Source of the DNA: Beroe forskalii
Lineage: Eukaryota; Ctenophora; Nuda; Beroida; Beroidae
DNA: 64,000 nucleotides
Direction of reading: 5' to 3'
NCBI GenBank assembly: GCA_011033025.1
Contig: WFMF01000455.1
Coordinates: forward strand, 1 to 64,000
A program made the translations under genes and the position numbers. Positions 11,681 through 23,688 of the stretch are shown piece after piece (the first letter of the stretch is position 1; each line of letters opens with the position of its first letter). Below the pieces are notes generated by a model. The model saw nothing but the letters and a program-made list of their open reading frames with translations. It was not told the DNA's origin and did no database searches.

Positions 11681-11838
11681 GGGATCGTTCACATATTACG
11701 TAATCAATTTTTGGCCACTTTTAACACCTCCTCCCCCTCGTAATCAAGTTTACGGTAGTTTTATTTGAAACAATAACATGTAACGTAATCAATCGTACCC
11801 CCCCCCCTTAGGTGATTACGTAATATGTGAGCGATCTC
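11681..11838. mobile_element. MITE, family A/B, 158 bp
   Basis: Terminal inverted repeats start gggatcgttcacatattacg and end with the complement (two mismatches). The element is flanked by TTA on both sides. Three-base TTA/TAT-type duplications and a GGG start fit the PIF/Harbinger superfamily. A 617-bp relative lies at 25028-25644. It has no coding capacity. The interior is a C-rich/G-rich inverted filler. Confidence 0.8.
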
Positions 11839-12052
11839 TTAATATTGCCACCACTACTTTAACATGTCTAATATAGCAATAAGATGTGAATCATGTCTGT
11901 GACACTATCAAAAAAAACTATAAATGTTTTAGATAAGCCATTAAGCTTCCCATGAAAGTTTTACTAAAAATTTTTATCAAAAAAAGTCCCTAATTTTCTA
12001 TGGTTATTTAGTAAGGAAATAAGAAATGACATGAAGAAAACCACTGCTTCCA

Positions 12053-14856
12053 TCAATCTTTTCGCAGGTCTAAGTAGGAGAGCACAGTTTCGGCTACCAA
12101 GCAAATCAGTGCAAACCATCCAAATACCTGAAATCATAACTAATTTTAGTTCCTGACAAAAATGTGCCAAAGAGTAGCAAACTTGTACCATTTTGGTACG
12201 GCGCGCGCGTATAAGGTCTTCTTAACTGCCCAAAACGCGCATTACTGTCTATATTTTAAAACAATGTCGTTCGCGCGCAGGAGATTCATCAAAAAATTGT
12301 ATCACATTTATGTATCAGGTGATTAGCGTTATGCTATGATGAAACAAACTTTCGAAAATTAACTTCTTTCGCCAAGTCACTTACCTCTGTGAGGAAAAAG
12401 ATTTTGAAGGCGGATAAGACATTTGCTGACACATTAATAAACGGTTTTTGCATCCTTCAACAACTAACAAGTAATTACTGGGATTAAACTATTGTCCATA
12501 TCTCACTAATACGTGAAAGAGACCGCATATTATTGCTATAGCATTATTAGTCATTTTCCTAGCACAACTAACCCTCATCCCCGAACATTAGAGGAATAGT
12601 GATGACGTCATTATCACATTTAACACTGGTGGTTTGATGACGACATACCGCATACTGGAATCTCACACCTACCATAAATCACACGAGGTGGCCGCAAGTA
12701 ATTCTATAGGAGGGTATGCGTGTACAAGGCTATTTGATAGGACACTGTATAAGTATCTGATAGGTTAAACTAATGGGAGCATGTCTCCTTAATAAACGTT
12801 AGAGAGGATATGAGTTTATGCAAAGATTCAAGGGTTAGATGTTTACTTTAAATCATTGTTATGCCCGTGCTATGACTCAATTTATACGCGTTTATCGATA
12901 ACTGAGACTTCATTAAATTACCAATACATACATGATACATTATGTAAAAAGTTTACTTTAAACGAACCATATACCCTTGGACATAGGGCAAGAAGGTATA
13001 AAGTACATGTGGTATGTGTAGTGTATAGTCTTTACTTCACAAATAACATTGTACATTTATTTATACATTCACAATGTACATCATATGTATACAATGCACA
13101 TCGTATGTACAAAATGTACATCGTATGTACAAAATGTACATCATAGTGACAATGTACATCGTAGTGACAATGTACATCGCATGTAAACAATGTACATCGC
13201 ATGTAAACAATGTACAAAATGTACTAGGTACTCACCACGCCAGCAGGAATGGTATGCTCGCTTTGTATCTTGTTAACTTTGTCACTAGCAGCTACAGCCC
13301 CCAGTATACAAGCTAGTGCCAGCAAGCCTGACATAACGGCACTGAACAGCAGGTTCTGAAATGAGACATACGTCAGAGTTGGAAACTTGTAGTGTTAGCG
13401 TAATCTCAAATACTGTGAAATAACTAAATAAGACATGTCAGGGTTTGTTGCGTTTTAGAAAATCATGTAATTATTGGCACTAGGTTGTTTCAGTTGGTAA
13501 TTTTCAGCCTTTTTTAATTGAAAACTTTAAAAGTTATCTTGAGAATCTGACGTAATGTTAGCGAACCCTCGAGTGCTTTGGCAAACGATGCTCATTAAGG
13601 TGGTGCTAACACAATGCAAAATGTAAGGAAAATGCTACGAGGTGTTGAACTATCTCTCTTAAATGTCATTAACTTAAATAAACTTTGAAAAGTTTACAAA
13701 AAGCACTTAATTACAAGGTCATTATTTGCTAAAAATGGGGACATCTGTGCAAAAATTATTTACAAAGGTTTTAGTGTTGGAATGTGTTCTAATGGGACCT
13801 TCATGGGACCCATTAGAACACATTCCAACACTAAAACTTTTGTAAATAATTTTTGCACAGACTATCTCTATTTTTCTCTTATAATAAGTCTCTTATAATA
13901 AGTATATTATGAAGCACTCACAAAGACATCAAAGTAGGGAATCTTCTCCTGCAAATCCAGGAGTTTTAGCGTCAGAATGATACTTTTAGTGAGAAGGTGA
14001 CACACTGTCATTGCAACCAGGAAGCCGAAATAGCTGCCTTTTTCGAGGTGTTTGTAGCCGTACGATACATTATCTGGACAGAAATATAATGGATAGAAAA
14101 TAAAATAAAATAAAATATTTTGATATTACATCAACACTTATTTCATAAAACATGTCAATGATTCATTGGCCAATCTGCTGGATCTTCCAGCCCATATTAT
14201 TTTATAGACATTAACATTGAAAAATAATGGATAAACGAATAAAATAATGGGTAAATAAATCTGTGTTGTGGAACTTGGCAATTACAGTGTTTTATTACTG
14301 TAAATAAATAAATCTTTTTAGTTGACCATATATAATTTCATAAGTTCATAGAGGAAAATATTTCTTCATGATATTTCTCTCAAGAGGTAGAACAAATATA
14401 TAATTTATGATATTCCTTTTAAGTGATGTTTTAAAGTGAAATGGCTGTTGGAAGCAATAGTTCGCTGAACTAGTAGAGAGAAAGTGTTGAAAGTGTAATA
14501 CTAACTATAACTCTTGCTCCAGGCGCTGATGATGATAGCACACAAATGGAGAACAGCTGAAATATTAATAAATCTCAACATCTCAAATTAGAGAACAGCT
14601 GAAATTAATCAATCTTATCACCGGATCAAATCTCAACAGGGCATTTAATTATCATATCAATATAATATGATGATATTTGGTGATATAAAAATAATAATCG
14701 CTTATTAATTGAGCGGAACTATATAATAACTTTAATTCGTGCAAAAATAAGAAATCAGAAAATACGCACACATTTACAAGAAATCAGACTTACAATCGAT
14801 GCCAATATGAGCATGTTCTTCGGCTTCTTCAGCTTCTCAACCTTGAATTCCACCAT
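12053..14856 (-). CDS. Small MARVEL-like four-pass membrane protein
   Basis: Reconstructed from minus-strand exons: 14794-14856 (ATG; basic N-terminus MVEFKVEKLKKPKN), 13922-14073, 13236-13355 and 12053-12127 (ends LSYLDLRKD and stop). All have GT-AG borders, and the last three join in frame. Hydrophobic segments are YFGFLVAMTVCHLLTKSIIL, FSAVMSGLLALACILGAVAA and VFGWFALICLVAETVLSYL. With a first one beginning at MLILASI this gives the four-helix layout and size (~150 residues) of MARVEL proteins (MAL/CMTM/plasmolipin-like), which act in membrane apposition and vesicle traffic. Exon 1 ends in phase 0 while the next needs one extra base. An exon completing helix 1 is probably missing from my model within 14074-14793. 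The family call rests on topology. Confidence 0.6.
13068..13220. repeat. ~20-bp tandem repeat rich in atgtacat
   Basis: Seven or so units of atgtacatcgtatgtacaaa with variation. The units are internally palindromic (tgtaca). It lies in the last intron of the MARVEL-like gene. Small ORFs on both strands here only read the repeat. Confidence 0.85.
13744..13861. repeat. Near-perfect foldback, 118 bp
   Basis: Arms of about 55 bp (starting tctgtgcaaaaattattt) are complementary with only one or two mismatches around a ~6-bp loop. It sits in an intron of the MARVEL-like gene. The almost perfect arms suggest a recent insertion or gene-conversion upkeep. Confidence 0.85.
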
Positions 14857-15065
14857 GGTGCCTTCCTACACTACTGTAACAAAGTTATGAGTGATGGAGA
14901 GCAGATCTAATATTACATTTATAATCTATCTAAATCTTATCTGTATAATCACATCCGTCGCAATAGCAATTTTGCTACATCTAACTATTCATGCACTTCT
15001 TCCGACACTACTGCAAAAGCAAAGATGTGAGTGAGAGCTGTACACGACTTATAGAACCCTCTGAC

Positions 15066-15235
15066 GTTTTCATGCGGGTCTATAATATATAGACACTTGC
15101 CTGATCGGGTCCATATTGGTTAAGACCCTCGCCCTACGGGCTCGGGCCAAAACCGGATACATCCCTCGGGCTTAGGCCCTCGGGCAGTATCCCAAAATGG
15201 ACCCGATAGGCGCGAGTCTATCTATTTTATAGAAC
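15066..15235. mobile_element. MITE family C, copy 1
   Basis: A ~170-bp unit with inverted ends (gcctgatcgggtccat / atggacccgatagg) and an interior of paired ccctcggg-type hairpin segments. A second copy in inverse orientation lies at 42273-42436, inside a NOP53 intron. Both share the flanking stretches catgcgggtctata and tattttaNagaa. Confidence 0.75.
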
Positions 15236-16180
15236 CCTCTGAAGATCTAATAGGTTCCTGATCAGGTCAAAAGTCGGTCCAAAATGATATATTCCACAGT
15301 AATTAATAGAAACAACGGACCAAAGATAGCAAAATTCAATGACATACAGTAAGACGGAAAATTAACTATAAGTTATCAGCAAATTGTAACTGGAAACATA
15401 GAAATACAACACAAATTTTGATAAACCTACACAAAACGATGTAGAAGCAGTTCAAACAAGAATTGCGCCTGCCGGCGCATTTCTTGTGCCCGTTGTTCCC
15501 GTATGCAGGCGCTTAATTTCCTGTTCCCCGGGGCTGGTATAAAAACATACCATCATTTGATTGCGACCATTGCACGTCTCGCTTACTGACACGATGAGTT
15601 GACGATAAAACACTGCTATCAAGTGCTACATCATGATACCAAAAGTACCAACATCATTGAATCAATTTTATAGATATTTCATCCATGAGTATAGACTGAA
15701 AACAATAATTGCGCTCGTTTTCTCTAACATCGGCGAGCGCTAAAATTTCATGAAACAGTTAAGTCCGTACGTGATCATAAATCGCGTGCATTTTATTGCG
15801 CGCGCAACACCTGCCACGTTCTGTTGCGCGCAACACCTGCCATGTTCTGTGTGATGTTCTGTTTGCGCGTACCCATTCATTCTTGGTTGTTTCCTTTTGA
15901 GTTTTGTGTGACATCTCGTGCCCATATCAAGCGTTGCGCATTATCAAACATTTCCATTGATGACAATAATTATATCATACGAAATCGCATTATTTTCTGT
16001 CCTTGCAAGTTTCTGCAGTTTGAGTTTATGTTGCTCAGCAGTCAGCTATCACAGTCAGGGCTCACTTTAAAATAAAAACTTGATCGAGGATTTCATGGTG
16101 AATATTGATATCCAACCTGGGCATCGAAATTTGTGATTTTAAGATCAACCTTGCCAACTTGAAGAGAATGATTTACTAAC

Positions 16181-16307
16181 CAAGATAGAAGATTCATCAG
16201 GATTCAGGTACCAGGGCAAAATTTCATCTCTTACTTTCCTCAGCTCAATTGCTAAGGTCAATAATCGTACATTGATCAAACTCAAATTGCACATTGTGAA
16301 TTGTCTC
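16181..16307 (-). other. Candidate isolated exon, unassigned
   Basis: A 127-nt minus-strand segment with an acceptor (tttcaaacag) and a donor (gttagt) and one open frame containing VRLLTLAIELRKVRDEI and PWYLNPDESSIL. I do not recognise it and find no partner exons. It may be chance. Confidence 0.2.
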
Positions 16308-16929
16308 CTGTTTGAAAGAAAAAATGTTAAAATTTGATTGAAACTCAATCAAAATTTGATGGAAATTTCCAAATCCAAGAAAATCGATGAACATTCATGC
16401 ACCTCTTGTCATTGACAAGTTTGGTGAAATTGAAGAATAATGAAGTAGTTGAAAAGAAGCAATCTCCTAGTTTCAGCATTAGGATGGACAGAGCATTGAA
16501 CTGGAATACCTGTAAGCAAGCTGCAGTGCACTGTACAGGATACCACTACACCAAGCTATATTGACGCGAGTGATATTATAAAGGAGCAGCTGAATGCTTG
16601 AAATGGAGCACGTACACGCATACCAAATCGGATCACACCACCTATTTCAGATTTAACAGTACGCGTAAAGGTAGTATACACACAGACCCCACAAAACACG
16701 ATCTCTGCTAACCTTTTCTCAATGCCTTTTTGTAAAACAAAAACGCGATTGGGAACAGGAAAAAATTATAAAAATCAAATATTATCGTAAATCTTAACAC
16801 CAGACATTCAGTATAGCACACAAAGTATCACCACTTCAAACATCTCATGCCTTCCATCCGATGAATGCTATTACTCTATTATAAACCCACCAGATATCAC
16901 AAGATGCCACATAATACCTGGAGTGAACA

Positions 16930-17250
16930 CATGAACAGTTTTTCGTATTCGTAAGTGTACAGTCACGTGACAACAATACATTTCACTTTTTACGTCACGA
17001 ATAACTCCAGAGTTACGAAGTAACTCTACGACCACTATGGAGTGGCCTTACGAATACTCGTAAGTCATTCAGTCAAAAATCGCGCCTTCTCATTGGTGGA
17101 AATTTTCCAAGAGTATTCGTAAGACCACTTCATAGTGGTCGTAGGGTTATATCGTAACTCATGAGCTTATTCGTAACTTTTAAAAGAAAGAAAAGGAAAT
17201 GTATAGTTGTCACGTGACTGTACACTTACGAATACGAAAAACCGTTCATG
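16930..17250. mobile_element. Foldback MITE, 321 bp
   Basis: The first ~45 bp (catgaacagtttttcgtatt onward) are repeated in inverse at the end. The inner halves are also complementary (around ccactatggagtgg / ccacttcatagtgg), so almost the whole element folds on itself. Both flanks carry related agtgaacacatgaa text, which may reflect duplication at insertion. Confidence 0.8.
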
Positions 17251-17820
17251 GAAGAGCTGAAGAGTGAACACATGAAGCTATGAGTAAAGTTACACAGTTT
17301 CAAATGCGAACAGTGAATCGGTGAAATAAATCACTGCTATAAGAAGAGCTGTACATAGTTACAAAATATGCTAACAGTGAATTGGTGAAATAGGATTCTA
17401 CCGCACCATTTTTAAGGAGGAATTAAAGTACATATCGAGCAATGAGGTTGATAAAGTCGCTACTCAACTAGCTCTCTAAGTTTAGGGAGCAAGTTGAAAT
17501 CGTACACACACAGTACACACACAGTACACACAGTAGTAAAGGAGTAGATTAAAGTGGGAATTGAGTAGTACGCAACAGGTGCATGATCAATTTCCTGTAC
17601 TTTCACAACTTCACTAAGCGTATCATGGCATATTATACTATTTCATAAAAACTTAGAAACTTCCTATCAGGTTGCATCACAACTTGTTCAATTATTAAAA
17701 AGCCTAAAAAGTAAACCTGGTGATTGTAGCTTTATTCTTTTATTTTATTAAATTATATAGCTGTAAAATTATTGATAAAATTTAACATTAAAAACTCAAA
17801 TATATCAAAGTCTTATAAAA

Positions 17821-20670
17821 CTAATCCGAACAAAACAGTTCATCAATTAAGGTATTTACAGACGTCTGATTATCTTTCGTTGCTGAGGGTACTATATCTG
17901 AAGTTTTATTTTGAACAAATTTGGGTAAATCAGCTTCATTTTCATCTGAAGAATTTAACATATCCATTATCATATCACCACTACTTGATTTTGTATTTGC
18001 AGCTGAATTAGCACCTCCATTAGATGAACTATGTTTTAACTCAGAACCCACTTTATTCTCTGAAACAGCAACACGTTTATCAATGATTTTCTCATCGTTC
18101 TCAGACGCTGAGGAATCGAAAAATTCCCACTTCTGAAAGTCCTCAGGCTTATTTTCCAGCTGTTTCACAGGTGTTTTTACAGATTTTCTCTCCTCTTTAC
18201 TGTCCATTTGAGTGACACTGGTGTTAGCCTTGGTTTTCTCATCTTTAGGCTCGTGTTCTGAGTTAGACGATGAACTGATATTGTTTTTCCTTCCTTTCCC
18301 AAACAACTTGCTAAGTTCAGCTCTCTTCTTTCCTGATTTTTCATCATCAGAACTTTCTGAAGAGCTAGAAAATGTGTAAACTTTCTTCCTACATCTCAGT
18401 GGTCGAGTGGGTTGTTGATGCTGAGACAAATCTGTTGCTAAATCTTTAGCTAAATCTTTAGCCAAATCTTTAGCCAAATCTTTAGCTAAATCTTTAGCTA
18501 AATTTTTAGCCAAATCTTTAGCCAAATCCTCGTCCTCAGAGTCAGAATCCCATTGCACGTGGCGCTTGTTTCCTTCCTTCCTCCTGCCAGCCTTCCTCTT
18601 ACCTCTACTGGAGGTTGCTCCTCTTTCCCTGATTTCAAGGTTTTATTGCTGCTTTTATCACTCTCAGCTGCTGTTTCCTTGCTCACCCTTGTCCCTGATT
18701 TCAAGGTTTTATTGTTGCTTTTATCAGTCTCATCTGCTGTTTCCTTGCTAACCCTTGTCCCTAATTTCAAGATTTTATTGCTGCTTTTATCAGTCTCAGC
18801 TGCCTCTTCCTTGCTCTCTGCTTTACAGTTTACAGCCCGGGCCATTTGACTGAGAACCTCTTGCTTCGCACTCACAACCCTATCATCTTGAGCTTCGGAA
18901 GGCGCTTCTGACTGAACATTGTGAAATATGATAATCGGAGGGCAATCGTCACTCTCTGACGATACGATGGAATCATCCTCCTTCCCCTCTTCCTTTATCA
19001 CGTCTAACTTCTGATCAGTCACGTGATCAGGCCAGCGATCTGAATCCCTGGTACTCACACTGGCTGTTGAGGATGTGTCAGCACTGCCACTGGCGGTCAG
19101 TGTTGGCAGTCTGCCAACACTGACAGGAGGAGATTTCCAGTACTTTCTACACAGTCTGATGATATCCTCGTTAGTGGACCGGGCAGGGGTTGCGATGGGG
19201 TAGACCCTCTCAGCACCCACATCCTCAATGAACCTGCGATGATTGGTTGATAATTACACATTTTAAAGTTCTAAACGAAACTATAATGATTTTGATTACT
19301 CTGGGCTTTTTTAAATCACCAACATGACTAATCGGTGTAATTCATTCATTTTTGTATTTTTGTGAGGGCAGGAATTTTTTGAAATTTTAATTTCTGATTT
19401 TCTGGAGAAAATAATTAATTAATTAATTTTACTGAATGATAAGTTTTACTATTAATTGAGTTTGTCATTCGTTTCAGGTTATCTATCTGGTCAAAATACA
19501 CTACCTAAAAAAGCTAAAACAACTCGGATTTTCCTCGTGGTAGAGGAACTTATGACACTCGGCTGCGCCTCGTGCGACAATAACCAGTACAACCTTTCAT
19601 TATAACAAAATAATAAGTTTTACTAACTTGACGCACTCAGAGAAGGAGGAATGCATGGAATGTGCGACATACCACACACCTGGGTCCCCCACCTTGGGGG
19701 CTATCATGGCACTCCTGTCTAGGGTGTTGTGGTGCAACTTCCACTGGATGGAAGGTCTGAGTTTCACTGTCTCGCTCTCACACATGGAACACTTAGCCAT
19801 GGTCTTGTTGGCATGGAGCCAGCTGGCAGACTCCGTCAGATGGAACACTATGCCGTGTAGTCCGGTGTACTCTGACAGTAGTTCAGGTGTGGTTTGAACG
19901 TCGCAATCGAAGTGTTCTGCCAGTGAAATGAATACATTCTCCCAGCCCGGTATCACATCGACATGTACACTTACAGTGGAATTCCTTTCTTTCTCCCGCT
20001 CAACAAACCTCACAGCAGCATCCTCACTCTCCTTCCTGGACGGGAAGTCTCTAAACTCGCGTATCTTAGGACAGAAGAAGGTGGTATCCAAGTAGAGGGA
20101 ATTAACCTGCTTCTCCTTCAAAACCCTGGATATCTCCTCCCTGTTCCCCCCAACTCTAAAGTCTCCGGTGTACAAAGCACACTTGCCCCCTCTCCTGCTG
20201 AACAAGAACATGACAGATCCAGGGCAGTGGTTCGCGTCAAACAGTCGCACCTCAATACTCTCACTGTCTGACAGGGGGATGGTGTAGGATTCGTCTACTT
20301 CGAGTAATTCGAACAGGGGCTCCAGGTAGGTTAGTCCAGAACGCCGGGATACGAGGGATGCAGTGGCTGCCGTACAGTAGATCTTTATACGAGAGGAACT
20401 AGAGGCATCGCAACTAGAGGAACTAGCGGCATCGCAACTTTTAGGAATGGGAAGGTTTGTAGGGGCATTCAAAACTTTGCACTTTTCAGAGGCGGAGGTT
20501 TGAGCGAGATTTCTGAACTCCTGGGTGTCTATCCCCTTGATGTGATCAGTGTGGCAGTGAGAGAGGAAGAAATGCGACACATTGAGGAGGCGGGAGCCGA
20601 GGAAATAATCTACTGATATTTCAGGGAAACCGGAGATTGAGCCTTGGAACACATCGCCAGAGCTTGACAT
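17821..20670 (-). CDS. DCLRE1C: Artemis-type DNA repair nuclease (DCLRE1C), probable one-base frameshift
   Basis: SNM1-family metallo-beta-lactamase/beta-CASP nuclease; Artemis opens hairpins and trims ends in non-homologous end joining. Exons: 19628-20670 and 17821-19233 (intron 394 nt, joining in frame as ECVKFIEDVGAERVYP). Visible motifs: HCHTDH at residues 38-43, ANHCPGSVMFLF with H148, YTGDFR with D170, LYLDTTFF with D195 (beta-CASP), and SMHSSFSE near the end of the core. A ~40-residue Ser/Cys/Asp insertion (about 55-95) lies inside the MBL fold. The tail is disordered, with three 22-residue repeats (SNKTLKSGTRVSKET) and about eight LAKD units, then acidic DSDSEDED. Within 18500-18642 the frame must shift by one missing base. 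The true product is probably continuous, so I treat this as a sequence error rather than a pseudogene. Start chosen at the family-like N-terminus. Confidence 0.85.
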
Positions 20671-21892
20671 GAACCTGGGCTATAACAGGAAATAATTATT
20701 TATTCAAAGAAGAGATTCATTCAATCTTGCGAGTCTTTGTACAATTCACGATTTACGCACATAGCAAACGATTCATGCAATAAGAATATAATTGCCAACT
20801 GAAATATTTTCTTAGACACTACATTTTACATTCTAGGTAAGTTGTGCAGACACAGGAAAATGCTTGTTCGGGCTCATAAGAAGGAATTATGCAGGTTGAA
20901 CCCTGTGAATGACAGGTAACGTACCGTAGAGTGTACACATCAATCAACGAATGACAACATGATATATCACACTTTATAAAGTACAGAACACAAAACATCA
21001 AAAGCACCATGTTCTATTCAGTGCTGAATAGAAGGGGGCTGTTATAACTGTCCCCGGACTCCTTGACACTATTTTTAGAGTATGTTATAGAATAGGTATA
21101 GGTTATATTGCATACGAATATTATGAATATTGACGTTCCATAATAAAATATTATGGTTGAATGTTAGATTGCGTTTTTGAAGTAAACCACTTTAGTTAAA
21201 TCTGCAGCAAAGAGAAAATGGTATCATTAGATAATATAAGGTCCCGAACACATTAAAATAAGTGAAATACATATCAAAAAACTATGAAAGTATAAAAGTT
21301 TAAAAAAATTAATTAATGCGTAGTTTATTAATTGTATAAAGTAGTGTTGTAAAGTTTAAAATTTTATTTATTGTATAAAGAACCTGACGATGTCTTGTAA
21401 AGTTTAAATTTTTAAAGAACCAACATTTAATAAAATCAAATTAAACATTTCTGACTTAGACATTGTCGTAAATATCTGGGAGGAAAATTTGATTGTCATG
21501 TTGACCTAAATTTAAACTGAAGACTATATCGTTTCCATTAGTACATGTTAAGAAAGCCAAAAGTTTCAAAAATAAATTAAACTACTCATTAAACTCTGAA
21601 ATATCAGGTATACTCTTAAGGAGTAGACTCTTATTCCAAATTCTTGGTCCATTATAACAAAATGCTCCTTAGTCCTTAAAAATTAATTTAGGGAACTGAA
21701 AAAAATCATCTAAAAACAAATGAGGCAAAAAATAAATAAACTACTCATTAATTGTAATCATGCGACTCTTATTCAATGACCCAATTAATTAACAATTAAT
21801 AGAAACTGAAAAACAAAAACAAATAGGCGCTTACTAAATACCTAAATCAGATCACAAACATAATTATTATTGAAATTTTAAATTAATACTTG
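20671..21892. other. AT-rich intergenic region
   Basis: It lies between the 5' end of Artemis and the 3' end of BTB gene 1. No convincing coding or repeat structure beyond short A/T-rich repetition (for example taaagtttaaa twice near 21350-21410). Confidence 0.5.
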
Positions 21893-23494
21893 TTAATCCG
21901 ATTTCCGATTTAATGATTTAGGGTTAATTCCATTTTTGAAATTTAAATAAACGACAGGCATAAGTTGGTGTTTTGGCGTTAAATTTAAGGTTGCTAATTT
22001 ATAATGGCCTGGCTGATTAGTATCCCGCTCAGGAATCCCAAGCCAAGTTACAGGTACTTCCAATCCACTCTTATTATAAGCGAAAGTGAAGTGCATATTA
22101 GTCACAGATAAACACTCTGCATGGAAATGAAGGTCATCTGGGTAATCCTCGGGTTTTGTTAAAAGGTTGATATCAAACTCCTTACCATTCCTAATGCCTG
22201 AAGATTTTAAAATGAATCCACAATCTCCATTTTTATCGCAACAAAGTTCTGGGGGCTTTTCACTGAAAATGAACCTTATGTTATTATCTTCACTGAAAAA
22301 TTCATTGGCACTGTATTCCATACTTGAGCATACCCGAACATACCCACTAGATGTTGTGAGAGTAGTACTTGTCTTCAGACTCTCAATCAAACTGTCCCAA
22401 GGAAGGCGGTTATTAGAGAACATATTTGAAATATAGTTTGAACACAATGGGAACATATTCGATTCCAAAATAGCTTTCTGTAATGTTGCTTTGAATTCTT
22501 CAGTGTCAAAAGATCGTTTGGGAACTCCCAGCCAATGATATGTTGCATCAATGATCATGAAACTATTTAATTCAAAAGAATATGATGATATTAGAGCTTC
22601 AATAAATTCAGAAAAACTCTTATGTTTGTACAAAATATCTAGTCCATAGAAGAGATTCGGCAGTTTAGTCTTAGCAACAACATCATTTTCAAGTAAAATA
22701 GCTTGTGAACGAAGTGAAACATTTTTAAAAAGTTGCAGAACCAATGCACTATCTTCTTTTGAGGATAAATCGACGAATTCTAGACAATGTATCAATTTCA
22801 AATACAAAGCATTATTTTTCCTCGAACATGGGGAAGCATCGATATTCCTCAGCAAGAATCTGCTTTTGGTATCAAGCTCATAGGAATTCCTCTCAAAGTT
22901 GAAAATTAAAGATTCTAGCAAAATACCCTCTCGATTGCCTGCTATTTTCGTTGCAAAATTCAATTCGTCAAGATTTCGAGCAGTAAAATCACAAAGAAAT
23001 TCTCTAAGAAAAAAGGAATCACTTTTTGTGACTGCCAGAGAGAATTTCTTGATCATCATATCAATTAGTCTCATTTTCTTGAGAGTAGTTGACACCCATA
23101 ATGCTTCCGTTGCAACAAACAATTGATCTTCATAGGCCCCCAAATCAATTGAATCAAGAAATTCAAAACATTTGTCAACCAGCCACGACACCTCAAACAC
23201 AGTTGACATCTTGTTCATTCCCCGGAAATTATCTTTAGAAATATTTTGAGGTTCACCAGAATAGCAAGATTCTATGAAGTTCTGCACCACTTCTCTAGTG
23301 AAGTCCTGGACATCTAGAGAAGTTTGGAGGAGCTCAGTAGTGAGCTTGTCAATGACAGGACTGTTGAAAGACACAATGACAGAGTTTGCAGTAATTGCTT
23401 CACCGTCAGAAAGACAAAACTTTAGGTTACCATGGGAGGGGGATCCGAGGTACTTCATCCCAAAATCCATGGGAACTTGCACTTTTGGGGCCAT
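21893..23494 (-). CDS. BTB/POZ protein with unassigned C-terminal region (paralogue 1)
   Basis: A single open frame of 533 codons from the ATG at 23492-23494. The frame runs 30 codons further upstream, but both paralogues share a sharp start of similarity at MAPKVQVPMDFG, just after a splice-acceptor-like tttactcag. An upstream non-coding exon is therefore likely. Residues about 25-115 read as a BTB domain (LSDGEAITANSVIVSFNSPV, then FIESCYSGEPQNI and the helix FEVSWLVDKCFEFLDS), followed by a helical BACK-like region. The last ~130 residues (from PPELCCDKNGDCGFILKSS) look beta-rich and I cannot assign them. BTB proteins are usually dimerisation or cullin-3 adaptor modules. That role is family knowledge, not shown here. 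Confidence 0.75.
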   Translation of the reverse strand: MAPKVQVPMDFGMKYLGSPSHGNLKFCLSDGEAITANSVIVSFNSPVIDKLTTELLQTSLDVQDFTREVVQNFIESCYSGEPQNISKDNFRGMNKMSTVFEVSWLVDKCFEFLDSIDLGAYEDQLFVATEALWVSTTLKKMRLIDMMIKKFSLAVTKSDSFFLREFLCDFTARNLDELNFATKIAGNREGILLESLIFNFERNSYELDTKSRFLLRNIDASPCSRKNNALYLKLIHCLEFVDLSSKEDSALVLQLFKNVSLRSQAILLENDVVAKTKLPNLFYGLDILYKHKSFSEFIEALISSYSFELNSFMIIDATYHWLGVPKRSFDTEEFKATLQKAILESNMFPLCSNYISNMFSNNRLPWDSLIESLKTSTTLTTSSGYVRVCSSMEYSANEFFSEDNNIRFIFSEKPPELCCDKNGDCGFILKSSGIRNGKEFDINLLTKPEDYPDDLHFHAECLSVTNMHFTFAYNKSGLEVPVTWLGIPERDTNQPGHYKLATLNLTPKHQLMPVVYLNFKNGINPKSLNRKSD

Positions 23495-23688
23495 TGCTAC
23501 CTCTGAGTAAATAATGTAGAATTCATAGAGACATACAGTAGGTATGTTACCAAGTTTACGAACATAATTGCTTGAGTATAACAATTCAAATATTCATCAA
23601 AATTTCAAATCTGTAACAAACAAAGAGTTAAATAGAGCCATAATATTTGCGATATACACGCCTCTTGTTGTAATTTATAGGTATTAGG

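Larger units (their letters stand above)
9831..12052. other. Intergenic region between the satellite and the MARVEL-like gene
   Basis: I see no exon I can assign. It holds a 41-bp tandem duplication and one MITE, listed separately. A 163-codon minus ORF at 10857-11348 has no recognisable domain and I do not call it. Confidence 0.45.
14857..17820. other. Intergenic region between the MARVEL-like gene and Artemis
   Basis: Contains two mobile elements and one candidate exon listed separately, plus a 26-bp direct duplication around 15795-15850 (gcgcaacacctgcca). Otherwise I see nothing coding. Confidence 0.45.
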
